A stretch of 64,000 nt of DNA from Cyanophora paradoxa (taxonomy: Eukaryota; Glaucocystophyceae; Cyanophorales; Cyanophoraceae). The position numbers were made by a program, and so were the translations under genes. The stretch lies in assembly GCA_004431415.1 (NCBI GenBank), contig QPMI01000542.1, positions 248,001 through 312,000 on the forward strand. Reading direction: 5' to 3'. Of the stretch, positions 43,928 through 56,136 are shown piece after piece (position 1 is the stretch's first letter; every line of letters starts with the position of its first letter). The notes beneath the pieces are model-generated. The model ran no database searches and was not told the origin of the DNA. It saw only the letters and a list, made by a program, of their open reading frames with translations.

Positions 43928-45708
43928 ATGGCGGCGCCGATGCCCGAGAAGGAGGTGGGGCGCCTCCGTGCTTGGGCCGCCTCCGTTCTCTCGGAGCGCA
44001 AGCTGCGCAACTTCCCCGAGGAGTTCAGCGACGGAGGCGCGCCAGCGTCCAGCTCTCGGTCGCCGCTCCAGCCGTCCTAATGCCTCTCCGCAGTCCTCGC
44101 CGCGGAGCTCGTGGCGGCGGTCTTCCCTGCCGCCGGCTCCGAGCTCCCAACGCTGAAGCCCTGCAAGGGCTTCGTGGACAAGACGAAGAACTGGCAGCAC
44201 CTGGCGCAAGCCCTCCGCCGCGCTATCAAGCTCTGGGTGCGCCTGAGCTCTAGAACTGCACCCGTGGTTGCCGAGCGCGCTACCCGCAGGTGAGCCCGCA
44301 GGACATCGAGCAGCTCTGCGGAGCGAGGAGCGGCGCCATCGAACGGTGCGGACGCAGCCTCGCCTCCGGCTGCCTGACGCGGCCGCCCGCTTCCTCCGCC
44401 TGACTCACGCGCCCGCCCGCCCGCAGCTTCTTCCAAGCGGTCCGCGAGAAGCTGGACTCGAACCGCGCTCGGGAGAAGGCGCTCGGCGGCGGCTCGCCGC
44501 GCGGTGCGCCGCGCGCCTGCGCCCGCGGCACCGCTGCGCCCCCGAGCCCCGCGCGCAGGCCCGGGGGAGGCGCCGGGCGCGGAGCAGGCGGGACGGGGCT
44601 CCGCCCCGCCCGTCCGACGTCAGCAATCCAGCGCGGCTCTTGCGCCCGCCCGCTCCGCAGGCCCCGAACCCCGCAGCTCAGGGGCCCTCGTACCCCCTTC
44701 CGGCCCCGCCCCCGTCTCCGTCCCGCGCTCCAACTCCGCAAAGCATTCCGCGGTACCCCCCTCCGCCTCCGCCCCTTCCGCCGCCCCGCACGAGCCGGCA
44801 CGCCTGTCCCCCGCTGCGCCCCCCGCCCCTCCTCCAAAGCCCGACTCCATTGCTAGGCTCGAAGCCGCCCTCGCCCGTACCCCTCCCGGCCTGCCGGGCG
44901 CCCCCTCCGTCGCCTGGCCCCCCGCCCCCACCTACTCGGCCTATACCCCCGTGCTTCCCGGCGCCCCCCCGATCGTGCGCACGTACCCCCGTCCCTCGCC
45001 GCACCTTCTTTTCTCACACTTTTACGGTCGCCCGCAGGCCCCCGCATCCGCCTGGGCCCCCCCAGGTTCCTTCCCCCCCGGCCCCCCTCCCTTCTCCGTG
45101 GCGCCCTCCTCGTACCCAGCCCCGCCGCTCTACGCCGCCCCCCCTCCCTATGCCGTCCCCCCTCCGTATGCCGCACCCCCTCCCTACGCCGCCCCTCTCC
45201 CATCGTACCTCACCCGCGCCGCTTCGATAGGGTGAGCGTAGCCCCCTCCCCGTCTGCTGGGGTACCTAGTTCGAATCCCCGCCGCGCAGCTATGAAGCGG
45301 CCTCTGTACCGTCCTACGCCGTTCCGCAGGGGGCGAAGAAATCCACGCCACCGTGCGCGCGACGTGCGGGCAATTTCTTGTACCCCCCCTAAAACAACTC
45401 CCCCGTGCAGGATCGACTCCGAGAAGGGTCGAATCTCGCGCGAGAGGGCCCAGGCCGATGACGAGGTGCGGTGTTCCCCTTCCTCTCTTCCTTTCGCGTA
45501 CCTCTCACCGGGGGGTACACGTGCAGGTTCCGCTGCTGGTGCGGGAGAAGGATGCGGCCGTGAAAGATTTGAGGGGCGCTCTGAGGGTCCGCCGCCCCCC
45601 CATCCTTTCCCCTACGCGCCCCCCCCCGGCCTGACGCCGTACCCCCCGCAGGCGCTCGAGTCGCAGGTGCAGCGGCTGCAGACCGCCGTGGACGGGTACG
45701 GTTACTGA
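43928..45708 (+). CDS. SPEF1/CLAMP-type calponin-homology microtubule protein
   Basis: The start MAAPMPEKEVGRLRAWAASV begins a CH domain of the SPEF1 (CLAMP) class: LSERKLRNFPEEFSDG-VLAAEL, LKPCKGFVDKTKNWQHL, SPQDIEQLCGARSGAIERF and FFQAVREKLDS. SPEF1 bundles microtubules of the ciliary central pair. The middle is a long Pro/Ala/Tyr-rich low-complexity region (about 44500-45300). The C-terminus keeps the short SPEF1 coiled-coil motif: LLVREKDAAVKDLR joined to ALESQVQRLQTAVDGYGY, stop 45706-45708. The first intron appears to use a GC donor (GACGGAG|GCGCGC). Pro-rich frames on both strands make exact middle exon borders uncertain. Confidence 0.78.
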
Positions 45709-46143
45709 GGGCTCGCGATCGGGACTCGGCTCGCGGTTTCCGTTCTAGTTCTAGTGTTCGAGCTGCCGTCCGAGCCCCGCAGCGCCTTGTTCAAGCGCCT
45801 AGTTCTTGTCGAAAGCAGAATTGAGAGTAGTTACTAGTAGCGTAATGCTCAGATCATTCGATCGCGATATCGTAATGCTTATTTACTAGATACGTAGAGG
45901 GGCGGAAAACACGATATGTACACGCCCTGAGCGAGAGGCGAGCAGCACCGCCGCCTGTCCGCCTGCTCTACGCAGCTGCAGCTGCGTCCGCTCTTGCCCT
46001 GCCCTACTGTCCTACTGCCAGCTGGCTAGTCCTGCTAGTCCTTCCCCGAGCGAGAGGCGAGCAGCACCGCCGCCCGCCCCCCCGCCTGCTGCACGCAGAA
46101 GCTGCAGCTGCGCTGGCCCTGCCCCCGCGGCGCTCGTAGCTGC
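45709..46143. other. Convergent 3' intergenic with direct repeat
   Basis: 435 bp between SPEF1-like and prolidase stop codons. A segment of about 65-75 bp starting GAGCGAGAGGCGAGCAGCACCG occurs at about 45929 and again at about 46047, with small indels. Positions 45820-45900 are A+T-richer. No gene is seen. Confidence 0.6.
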
Positions 46144-49100
46144 CTAGTCCTTCTTCTCAGCGGGGCCGCCGGCGCCGGCGCGTGCGGCGGCCATGATCGC
46201 CTCGATCTCGTCCATCTCCCGCGGCACCGAGGAGAGCACCTGAGGAGGGCGATCAGAGCGAAGCGGAGCGGGGAGGAGCGGAGGAGAGGACGCCGTAGCG
46301 AGAAGCCGTGAGAGGGTGGGCGGAGGGGCGGGGCGGCCCGGGGCCGGCCCGGTGTTCAGGCCGGGACCTTGGCAGGCGGCGGACCCCGGGATCTAGAAGT
46401 GGCCTCCCGTCCCGCCCCAGGGGCGCGGGGCACCTCGCAGCCGGCGTCGGTGCCGACCTGGGGGCCTAGGCGGGGGGCGGGAAGTCCCTAGCCTCCAGCC
46501 TCGTACATCTATCCCTAGCCTCCAGCAAGGGCGGCGATGCCTAGCCTCCAGCAAGGGCGGCGAGGCCCCGCTATCCTCTATAAGGCCCTAGCCTCCCGTT
46601 CCTAGTTTATCGCATATATTCCTCGCGGCGATTAGAAGTCAGGCGGCTACCAAAGCCCACCATCCCATCTGCTCCAGGGGCCAGAAGCCCCCCGCAGAAA
46701 GCCCATCCTCCCGCCCTCCTAGCCTCCCCTCCGCCCCAAAAGCGCGCATCGGGCACCTCGCAGCCGGCGTCGGTGACGAGGACGTCGTCCTCGAGGCGGA
46801 CGCCCCCGAAGCCCCGGAACCGCGCCAGCGCCTCCGGCACGATGTGCTTCGCCTGCGCGGAGGGGGGCGCCGCGGCGTCAGCGGCGTCGGCGGCGGAAGG
46901 GAGGAGGAGGGGGGGGAGGGGAGGCGAGCGAGCGGCCTCTAGCTTGGCACGGGGAGCCATTGGGTGCCGGCCGCCCGGCGCCCGGCGCCCCTCTCGTTAG
47001 GCGCGAGGGGCGTCGTGGGACTTTAAAGCCGCGGCTGCGGGTCCCGGGCGGGGCGCGGGTGGTGTCCTCTCTAGCCCAGCGTTCCTTCCTCCGTCCTTGC
47101 CCGCCTCTAGCCACTCAGCCCGGCCTCTATCCGTCTGGCGAGCCGTCCTAGTGGCACGGCACGCTCGCCTTGGCTTTAAGGGGAGGCGGAGGGGTCCGGG
47201 CTATGGTGAGAGAGTAGACTTCTAGGGGGGGTAAGGGCTATGGTGGGGGGGTAAGGCTTCCGGGGGGTACGGGGCGCTGACCTTGGCGGGGTCGGCGAGG
47301 GCGGCGTCGAGGAGGTGGTCGATGAAGTAGATCCCCGGCTCCACCTGCGGGGGGGGGGGGGGGGGGGAGGGGTGGGCGGGAGAGGGGGCGGGGGGGAGGA
47401 GGGGAGGGGGAGGGGGAGGGGGGGGCGCGGAGGGCGCGAGGTGGGGGGAGATGGACGGGGATGCAGCGGGGCAGGGGACAGGGGGCAGGAGTGGGAGGGG
47501 GGGAGCGGGGGGGTACGGCGCACTGTGATGACCATGCCGGCGAGAAGCGGCCGCGCCGTCCGCAGCTTGCAGATCCCGGGCTCCTTTGGCCTCTCCGGAC
47601 CGCCCTGCAGGAGAACGCTCAGAGAGATGAAGAGGGGGGGGGGGGGGGGGGGGTTGGGGGACCTTGGGGTACCCCCCCACGTCGTGGACGGCGAGCCCGA
47701 GGAGGTGCCCGAGGCCGTGCCTGGGGGAGAGGAGGAGGGGGGTACCGGCGTGAGGGGGGCGGCGCCTCGAAAGGCGGAGAGGGTCCCGTCGGCGAAGCGT
47801 GCGCCGAGCTGCCCCTGGGGCGCCTCCTCTCCTCGCGGGGCCGGGGGCGCGGGGCCAGGGGCGAGGGCGAGATGGCCCGCTATGCCCCCCCGCTACCCCT
47901 GCTGCCCCCCTCCCCCCCCCTTCCTCCGCGGGGTACAGCGCACGGCATGAAGGTGGCGCCGAGGTGCGCCGCCATCATCTCCTCCACGCTCCCCTGCGCG
48001 AGGGCGGGCGGGCGGGCGCGTCAGAGCGGGCGGGGCGGGGCGGGCGGGGCGGGGCCGGGCGAGGGGGTGGCAGAGTGGCGGATAGATACTGGTAGACAGA
48101 CGCGTGAGGGCATGCTGCGCCGGGCGGCAAGGCGGGGCGGGGCGGGGAGACTGGATAGCACGAGGCGGGTAGATTTCATAGCGCGAGGCGGGGCGAGGAG
48201 CTGGGTCGGGCCAGGCCGGGGCGGGGCGGGCCGGGCGTAGGCGGGGCGAAGCGGGGCGGGGCGGGGCGGAGCGGGGCGGGGCGAGGGGGCGGGGGTCTCG
48301 CCTTGAGGAGGCCGCCCTTGGCCAGCGCCTCCAGCATCGTCCGCTCCGCTGATCGAGACGAGCCGGACGGAGTCAGCGAAGGAACAGAGAGAGGGGCTGG
48401 AAGAAATTAGTTAGAAGATAGAAGTAGTTAGCCCTAGCGAGGCGGTGCATGTAAAAGCTGAGTTGAAGGAGAACGAGCTAAGCTCTAGCCAGTCAAGATT
48501 TATCCAGCCGGCTCTAGCCAGTCTAGGTGGGATGGCCGGCGCGGACCGAGGCGGTGCATCTCGGGCCAGGAGACGCCGGGCTTCACCGCCGCCTCGACCG
48601 CCTTTACGGCCGCCAGCACCGCCCCGTACACCAGCCGCTGGTCCGCGCTGAACTTGCCTGGGGCGGGGTGAGGGAGGGGGGGGAGGGGAGGGGGGTACAG
48701 GGGCGCACCGCTCGCGGGGAAGGAGACGGTGATGTCGGCGGTGTACCCGTGGTACTCGGCGCCCATGTCGAAGAGGCTGGAGTGGGGTGCGGGTTCGAGG
48801 GGGGGCGTGAAGGGGGGTACAGGGGCGGCGGGGGAGGGGTAGCGGACCACATGTCGCCGTCGGCGATGGGGCGGTTGTTGGGGGCCCCCGCGTGGCCGTA
48901 GTGCAGCACCGCTCCGGTCTCGCCCGCGCAGCAGATGCACGTGTACCTGGTTCGAACCCGGTTCGATTCCGGGCGGGTCCCGTTCCCGTCGAAATGGCGT
49001 ACCCCGTGAAGCGGCAGCCGCCGCGCGAGTAGCACTCGTGGAGGAAGATCGACTCGGCCTGGTACTCCTGCGCCGAAAAGATTCGATCCGGGACGGGTGC

Positions 49101-50271
49101 AGGGCGCGGGGGCGGCGGCAGCCATCACACCATGGCGCCCGGGCGGACCCACTTCATCTGAGCGCCCCGTCTGAGCGTCCGAAGCGTCGGAGGATCAAGA
49201 TAGCGAAAGCCGCGCGCGCACCACTTCGGTGTGGGCCTCCGAGGAGACCTTGCACACGTAGCGCATGACCTCGATCTCCTTCGCCGACTTCACCACGCGG
49301 CACTCGGTCGCGACAGGGAAGAGCCGCCCGTCGTCCACGCGGTACTTCTCGATGCCGGGGAAGCTCGCCGGCTTGACGTAGCGCCCGCTGTCCGTGTTCA
49401 GCCCCTTCCTGCGCACGCTCTTCAGAAGAAAGCGAAGAAGATCAAATCTTCGGCGGGGCGGGCGTGGCGGGGCGGACAGAACGTAGAGGGCGGAGGGGTC
49501 CCGAGCGGCGAGGTACGAGTCGAGCTCGTCGGCGTACAGCGCTTCGTCGACGCCGTACTTGTCGCGGAAGTGCGACGGCGGCTGGATCTTCCCCATCCAG
49601 ACCGCCTGGCCGCCCGGGCGCGCCCGCGCGTGAGCGGGATCGGGAGACGCGCGGCGCGCGCCGAGGCGGGCGCACGTATTCCTGCGGGAAGCGCGGGCAG
49701 AAGAGGATGGCGCGCCGCTCGTCCACGTCGATCAGGCCGTTGAAATCCGGCTCCGCGACGCCGAAAGCCCACAGGAAGTAGCTGCGGGATCAAAAGCTGA
49801 GCGGGGCGGGGCAGCTGAGGGCCGAGGGCCTGCACCTTTCCTGCTTGAAGGGATAGTCGGTGTCTTCGGAATGGTGCGGCACGTCGCGCGCGCCCTCCAG
49901 GAGGATGAAGCTGTTCCTCGGCACGTCCGAGCCTGCGGCGCAGGGGTGGTTCGGAGGCGGCGGGCGGCGCGTACGCGTAATGCCGCGCCTGAGAACGCGT
50001 TAAGGAGGCGGAAGCGGTTCTCGGCGTGCAAGGACATGGGGATCTTCAGCGTGTTGAGGCCCATGCTGAAGAAGGACGAGGCGAGGCCCTCGAGGCCGTC
50101 CGTGGACGTGGCGGCATCGGCTGCCGGCTTTGCCGAGGGCTCCGCCGGCGCTGGCGCAGCGGCACTCGGGCGGCGGTCGAAGCCGAAGATGCCGTCGATG
50201 TGCGAGCTCTCGCCGCCGGGCCGGCGCGTCACACGCACAGAGGAGCGCACAGAACTCTGGCTGCCAAACAT
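46144..50271 (-). CDS. PEPD: Xaa-Pro dipeptidase (prolidase)
   Basis: Cytosolic M24B metallopeptidase that cleaves dipeptides with C-terminal proline. The start at 50271 ([14 protein letters not shown]) gives a family-atypical extension of about 75 residues before [17 protein letters not shown]. The N-terminal domain includes [19 protein letters not shown] and [20 protein letters not shown]. The catalytic pita-bread fold has [20 protein letters not shown] (two Asp metal ligands), [11 protein letters not shown] (His ligand), [16 protein letters not shown] (Glu ligand) and [20 protein letters not shown] (final Glu ligand). The C-terminus reads [18 protein letters not shown] and ends AEKKD, stop 46144-46146. 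Order and motifs match human PEPD closely. Introns are G-rich on the plus strand. Confidence 0.92.
46434..46457 (-). other. Possible duplicated 24-nt mini-exon in prolidase
   Basis: The minus strand reads CCCCCAG|GTCGGCACCGACGCCGGCTGCGAG|GTGCCCC. The 24 nt encode VGTDAGCE, copying the end of the exon whose border is at 46757 (VTDAGCE). Both flanking splice dinucleotides are present and the length is in frame, phase 0. Inclusion would add eight residues after the metal-site segment. It may equally be a non-spliced fragment left by a local duplication. Confidence 0.4.
46466..46600 (-). repeat. Short tandem repeat in prolidase intron
   Basis: Plus strand has about five copies of CCTAGCCTCC, three followed by AGC and two of these extended to AGCAAGGGCGGCGA. 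It lies between the main and duplicated copies of the TDAGCE exon end. Confidence 0.6.
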
Positions 50272-51190
50272 CGGGATGTCGCACAGGCTGACGCTGGACG
50301 CTTTCGAGCGGCAGCGGGATCGGGCGAAAGGGGCTCGCTGCTTGGTAACGCCTGTCTGCTTCAGAGCACGGGAAGGACGAGGCGCTGCGTGCGGCTTCGG
50401 CGGGCGAAATGTTGCGGAGACACGCGTACCCCGGAAACGTGTTCCGCTACCCGGGGGCGAGCAGCCGCGGCCCCCGCGCGCGCTGCGCCGGCATCCGGAT
50501 CCGCGCGCGGCGTACGCAGTGAGCGTGCTGCAGCTGGATGCCGACGGAAGCCGAGGCCCGGAGGCGCGGCGGTTGAACCCGCCGGCGCGTCACGCCTCGA
50601 CTCACGCGTCACATCGTCACTAGTCGCATCTGGGAACTTCGTTCGAACGCGTCGATCCGCTGCCGCTCATGCAGAAGAACCCGGCGCGCAGCGGTACGCG
50701 TGCGGCATCGCGACATCGATATCCGTGGCATCGCGCTAGCGCCGGCCGCATCGTCGTATACGCGTACGTACGCGTCTCATCGCGCGCACGCAGCGATCAT
50801 CGCACAAGCCTTTAATTTGCTTCTTACCAAGTTAGACCCGCAGACCCGCCGCAAGCGCGTTAGCTTAGTAACTCATCAGCGCGGGTTAACGTTCTGCCAG
50901 CTGCATACGTACGACCACAGCAAGAGCTAGCTGCTCTTTCTCAGCGGCGCGCGCGCGTACGTATACGCGTACACGTGCTCAACCGCAGCCTTCAGGGTCT
51001 ACACGTGCACCCGCGACTCGGCGAGCACGCGTGGGCGCAGGCGCGCGCAGGAACCTAGACCTAGGCCCAGGCCTCAGCTCCACCCGCCAGCTTTCCGAAG
51101 TTCGCGCCCGTGCCGCGGAGCGCGCATGCGCGACCGGCCTAGACCTGCTGCTCCCTATTTAGCTCAGCGGTTAAGCGACCATCTCCGCCC
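50272..51190. other. Divergent intergenic, prolidase / FNT transporter
   Basis: 919 bp between the two start codons. Open frames here lack family signals. Positions 50755-50785 and 50950-50975 are runs of overlapping palindromes (GTATACGCGTACGTACGCG; CGCGTACGTATACGCGTAC). No RNA gene is supported. Confidence 0.45.
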
Positions 51191-54100
51191 ATGGGGTTCA
51201 AGACTCCTCAGGAGGTGCTCGCAAGCCTTGAAGCCTATGGCCATGGCCAGCCCCGCGAGCCGCATCTTCAATTTATCGACCGTCGGACCTTGCGCGCGGC
51301 AGGTGTGGACCGCGATCACTACGATCGGCTACGCGAAGTCATCCGGGCAGAAGCCCCTTCCCCAGGTTCGCGCGCGCGCCGGTCAGGGTGACATGCATAC
51401 GAAGAGCCCCCGTCGATTCGATGATTCGATGTGATTTAATTTGATCCGGCCGCGGCGCCGGCCGCGGCTCGGCGTGCAGACGCTCCTGCTCGGAGTCATG
51501 GCGGGGGTGCTCCTCGGCTTCGGCGCCACGGCGTCCACCCTCGTGGCTTACGTAAGCCCCGGACGGCGCGCGCCCGCCCGCCTCCGGGCCAGCTTTCTGA
51601 CGCCGCGCAGGGCCTGATGCCGGCGGCGACGGCCGCGGGCGGGCACGACGCGGCGGCCTCCTCCTTCAGCTACGGCCCAGGCATCGTGAAGGCCGTCTAC
51701 GGCTTCCTATTCCCCGTCGGCCTGGTCCTCATCATCGTGGCCGGCGGCGACCTCCTCACGAGTCAGTCGGCTCTTATAATTAGCCTTTTACTATCTAGAT
51801 CCAGATCTAATTATAACGGCTCTTATAATTAGCTTTTTGGTATCTAGCTCCAGATCCTTGGACAGATCTCATTATTTAAGCAGGCACGATGATGTACTGC
51901 ACGGCCGTGGTGCTGGACCCGCCCGAGCACGCGGCGCTCCCGCGCTGGCGCATCGCGCTGGGCTCGCTCCGCTCCATGGCGATGGCCTGGGGCGCCAACT
52001 TCTGCGGCTGCCTCCTCATGGCGGTGCGGGCCCGAGCCGCGGCCGCGCCGGCCCCTTCGCTTACATAAGATTTTGCCGCTCACCGCGGCGCCGGCTCTCT
52101 AATTATATAAGGCCCCTGGGTCGAGTTAGCTTATTCTATGATATAATCTTTCGTCGCTCGCCGCGGCTCTTTAATTATACAAGGCCCCTGGGTCGGGATC
52201 GCTTATATTAATCTCCCGTCGCTCGCGCGCATGCGCAGTTCTGCCTGGTGTACCGCGGGGGCCTCTTCGACGGGGAGCCGTGGCGCTCGGGCATCGTCCA
52301 CCTCGTCGAGGTCAAGGTCCGAGCTGGCTGTATTATAATAAAAAACAATCACGGGCGGGGGGGGCCCTGCCAGGCTGCGTGCGGCGCGGCTGCAGCTATA
52401 GCTAGAGTCAGGACGCGACCCTCGCGCCCAGCTTCGAGTTCGATCCGATCTGACGGGCCCTGCGGGCCGGGCCCGGGGCGCAGGCCCTCCAGCTCACGTC
52501 CGAGCAGCTCTTCTTCCGCGCCATCGGCTGCAACATGCTCGTCTGTGCGTCCGTCCGCCTGCACCGCGGCGCAGCCGACCACCGGGCCGCGCCGGGCCGG
52601 GCTCGCCTTCCTTAGAATACTCGCAAATAATGCTCCGGATCCAGTGTAGAAATAGTATCGAAATCACGCACAATGTACCGAACGGGACCCGGAGTCGCCT
52701 TCCTTAAGCTTGAGGCCGGCTTCTTTGAATTCGCGCTTCCATGCTGCCCGCTGCCCGTTTTCCTTGACCGTACGCGTCGGACATCTGCCTCGGGCAGGCT
52801 TCCTTGCGACGTCTTAGAATCCGCGCTGCCCGCTTACGGCATCGTTTTTCGCGATCGGCAGGCTTCGCGATCTGGGCCAACATCGCCGCCGAGGACGCCG
52901 CCGGCAAGGTCCTCGTCATATGGTTCGTATTTACTTTAATTTACTGTTACTTATAATTACTAACGAAACGAAGCCAATTTAATTGCTTCACTTAATTAAT
53001 TACTCAATCCTCAAAGCTTAAATCCTAGTTTGCTTGGGCCTCCTTTCGATACGGACTCGGGATCCGGCGCACCTCGAGCTCCGGGGGGATCCCTTCGATT
53101 AGGAAATTCCTGATCCGCCTCTCTGTTTTGCGCGCGCAGGATGATCATTTCCACGTGCGCGCCCCCTTCGTTACCCGCTTTTCGAGTCTTGCCAGACCCT
53201 CATGACCAGATATAACTTCAATTTTCGCGCAGTTTCGCGCTCAGCGGGTTCGAGCACGTGGTGGCTAACGTGCGCACTCTTCTAACCATTTCCCTTTTAT
53301 GCAGATCCCAAATTAAACTTGAAAGCTGATCGCATGCGCAGATGTACACGCTGCCGCTGGGTACTGGCTCGGGGCCCCGTCTCCTGGAACGACGTGAGTG
53401 CCTTGCCGTCCCCCCCCCCCCCCCCCCCCCGTCTTTCCCTTCCCTTCGACCCCCCCCCCCCCCACACTCCCCTCCCCCTCCCTTCTCCCCCTTCTTCCAA
53501 GCTATATCCTCCTGTCCTGAGACGTTAACGCGTGGACAGATCTTCAGGAACCTGGGGATCGTGACGGTGGGGAACTACGTGGGCGGGGGTATCATGGTCG
53601 GCGCCGTCATGTTCCTGGGCGTGGGGTACCACCCCAAGCACAAGGCGCGCCCTCGTTTCTCGAGAAGCCGTACCCTTTAAATTCCTTTCTAACCAAGCTT
53701 GCGGGCAGGAGGAGGAGGGGGAGGGGGAGGGGCCGGCCCACGGGGTGGTCCCGGGGGCCAAGAAGCGCGTGACGAATCACGCGAGCACCGCCGCCGAGCT
53801 CGTATACGACGTCCGTTCTTTTCGAATCATGATCATTGATTTATGCTGTAAAACACCTAACATGGAATCTTAATGAACCTCTTGCATCTTAAATGAACCT
53901 AAAACTCTTTGAATGGAGGCTTTATAACTCTGGACTCCTTGAATGAACCCTTTTGCCTTTTGAATTTCATGGTTCCTGAAGCTGATCGCGAAGCGGGGCG
54001 CAGCACCGCGGGGGCTGGTTCCACTGGGGCGCCAGGCGCCGGGCGCGTCGCGTCGCGACGCTGGTGGCGGTCCGCCTCTTTCTATATATGGCCTACAGCG

Positions 54101-54551
54101 CTCCGCTAATTATAATATAACTCCCCCAATTTCGAATTCGAAGGCGGAGGAGGGGAGGGCGGGCCGCGCGACCGCGCACCGGGAGGACGCCGGCTCGCGA
54201 TCGGACGACGCGAGTCCCGCCTCGAGGAAGGGCGCCGGCCGCGATCGCGACGATCGCGACGCGGACGGCGCGGCGGCGGCCGGGGCCGGGCTCCCCGGGG
54301 CCGTCCCGAGCGCCTTCACGGTACCCGTCGTGGCGGTCTCGGTGCGAGCTCTCGCTTCTCCCGATCTTGAGTTCGCTCTTGTTCTGACTCTGAGCGCGCG
54401 ACAGCTGCAGCAACCGGCCCGGGCGTGCGGGCCGAGCCCGGGCTTCTCCCCCTCCTCCAAGGCGGGGTCTTCGGCCCCAGCGCGTCGCGTTTGGCGACCC
54501 GTCGCCGGCGCTAGAGAAGGAGCTCGGAGATCTCTAGGACGGTTGATATAA
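51191..54551 (+). CDS. Formate/nitrite transporter family (FNT/NAR1-like) channel
   Basis: Pentameric anion channel family; in algae NAR1 members carry nitrite, formate or bicarbonate, some at the plastid envelope. The start MGFKTPQEVLASLEAYG is the family N-terminus. Membrane exons in order: TLLLGVMAGVLLGFGATAST; IVKAVYGFLFPVGLVLIIV with GGDLLTS; MMYCTAVVLDPPEHAALPRW; MAMAWGANFCGCLLMAFCLV; FFRAIGCNMLVCFAIWANIA; IWMIISTCASFALSGFEHVV joined to ANMYTLPLG; and GIVTVGNYVGGGIMVGAVMF. The GFEHVVANM segment holds the conserved pore His and Asn of FNT. A long charged tail (AKKRVTNHASTAAEL, then the Arg/Asp-rich frame 54141-54551) exceeds the bacterial family length. The exon between 51300 and 51490 and the tail are not fully resolved. 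Confidence 0.85.
51765..51860 (+). repeat. Intronic direct repeat in FNT gene
   Basis: CGGCTCTTATAATTAG followed by an A/T-rich tail occurs at about 51769 and 51819 with the same arrangement of TATCTAG and CCAGATC behind it. It lies just after the GGDLLTS exon end. Confidence 0.6.
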
Positions 54552-55697
54552 GGGCAAGCGCAAGTTAAGGGATTTCAGAGCCGCGTGCCGGCCGTCATTT
54601 GACGGCTCTCGAATTTCCTCTTGATTTTCAAGACGCGCTATCGAGCTGCCCGGCGTTGATTATTGGTTAGAACGACGTACACATGCACAATATTTCCGCG
54701 GTATTTTTGTATGCAAGCGTCCCTACACTGTCTCAGAGTCTTGTTCTTCGCTTGTGCATCTTGTCCAGTATACGTAGGGATGCCTTTCATGCGCCGCGGC
54801 GCTTGGTCTGATTTCGAATTCCTATATTTAATATATATAGTCATAGTTTCAAAGTGAAGCTCGCATTCGCAGCCATGGCCATTTTCTACATTCGCAGCCA
54901 TGGCCGTTTCCTCCATTTCCGCAGCCATTTCCTGCTAAAGATCCGTGTACACGTTAAACGTTTCGATCGCATCTTAGAAATCCTTCAGAGGATTTAAGAT
55001 CAGCTCCTTTCGCAGGAGATTGCGTCGATGCAATGGAGCTCATTGTAGCTATTGCCAGTATACGTAGACGTAGATGTACAGTACCATTCGGGAATTTCCT
55101 GGGTCTATAGCTATAGCTAGTTGGTTTCTGTAGCCAGATTTCTAGATTTGATTCGTCGGTAGATGCGCCCGTTCCGGAGTCCCCTCGGTGTCAAGAGTCG
55201 CTCGAATCTTGCAATTGCGTCAATTGCAATCTGATCAATTTGAAGCAGTGTTGGCCAGCCCTCTCAGAGTCTGAATATCTTTTGCGTGGGAGATAATCAC
55301 AAGAAATCATTCGACTTCGAATCCAAAAACATGTGCAGATCTAGAGTACGCGCAGCCTCAGACAGGACTTGGAAGGCGCTCCGTTGTTCCAACCGCCTTT
55401 GAATTTCCGTCGGTCCGATCCAGCCCTGGAGCTGCGCGTATGCGCATGCATGCATTTCATCGTATGGTCGAGCTCCCGGAGTCGGGGACTCCGGGAGGCC
55501 AGGCCAAGGCTCGCGATCGCGGCCGCATCGCGGCTGAAATTCGAGTCCCGAGAGTCGCGCGCGTGACCGCCACGAGGGCAAGTCCAAGGCTTGGCCTTGG
55601 CATTAATATTGGCATTGGTCCGAAACCACCACGTGCACCGCTGCACGCGTACGGCCGGGGTCGACGTTCCGATTCCGACTCGCGATCGCGCTCGGCC
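54552..55697. other. Gene-poor, A+T-richer spacer
   Basis: No recognisable gene. It has three near-copies of a short unit TTCGCAGCCATGGCC at 54870-54930 and the word CCAGTATACGTAG at 54766 and 55056. Composition differs sharply from the coding region to the left. Confidence 0.45.
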
Positions 55698-56136
55698 GAG
55701 CACTAGTGGAGGGGGGTCCGGGAGATCAGCTGGAGAATATGAAATCCAATCTCTAATCTCCATTTCGGACTATAGAGGATTTCTGGAGATTAACACGAGA
55801 CTACCTGGAGATTAAAACCGAGACTAGCGGAGACTAGATGTGCATGCATGTGCAGACTTCCGGAGATTAGAAACTTAGCTATAGAGACTTTCGGGAGAGT
55901 TCTTGCCCGCCCGCAGAACCACAGGAGACTTTCCGGAGACTTCATGGTACGCCAGGCAGATTTTCTGGAGATTAAACAAAATGCAGATAGCTATATATAT
56001 ATAGCTAATATAGCTATCTAGCTGCGCTGCAGCGATAGCTAGCAATCTAGCTACAGCTTTCTAGCTACGGCTACTTCTCTTGAAGGGAAGCGACGAGATC
56101 GGCCCCGGCCCGTGTGAGCTAGGTGTGAACTTGCCG

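Noticed and set aside
48945..49000. T-arm-like GGTTCGAACCCGGTTCGATTCC
   Set aside because: Lies inside a prolidase intron; no other tRNA arms fold around it. Similar GTTCGA words near 6035, 12290, 45272 and 59889 also lack cloverleaf context.
51146..51215. tRNA-like sequence (TAGCTCAGCGGTTAAGCG and GGGTTCAAGACT)
   Set aside because: A-box and B-box words are present, but the acceptor stem does not pair, there is no proper anticodon arm, and the B-box is the FNT start (ATGGGGTTCAAGACTCC encodes MGFKTP).
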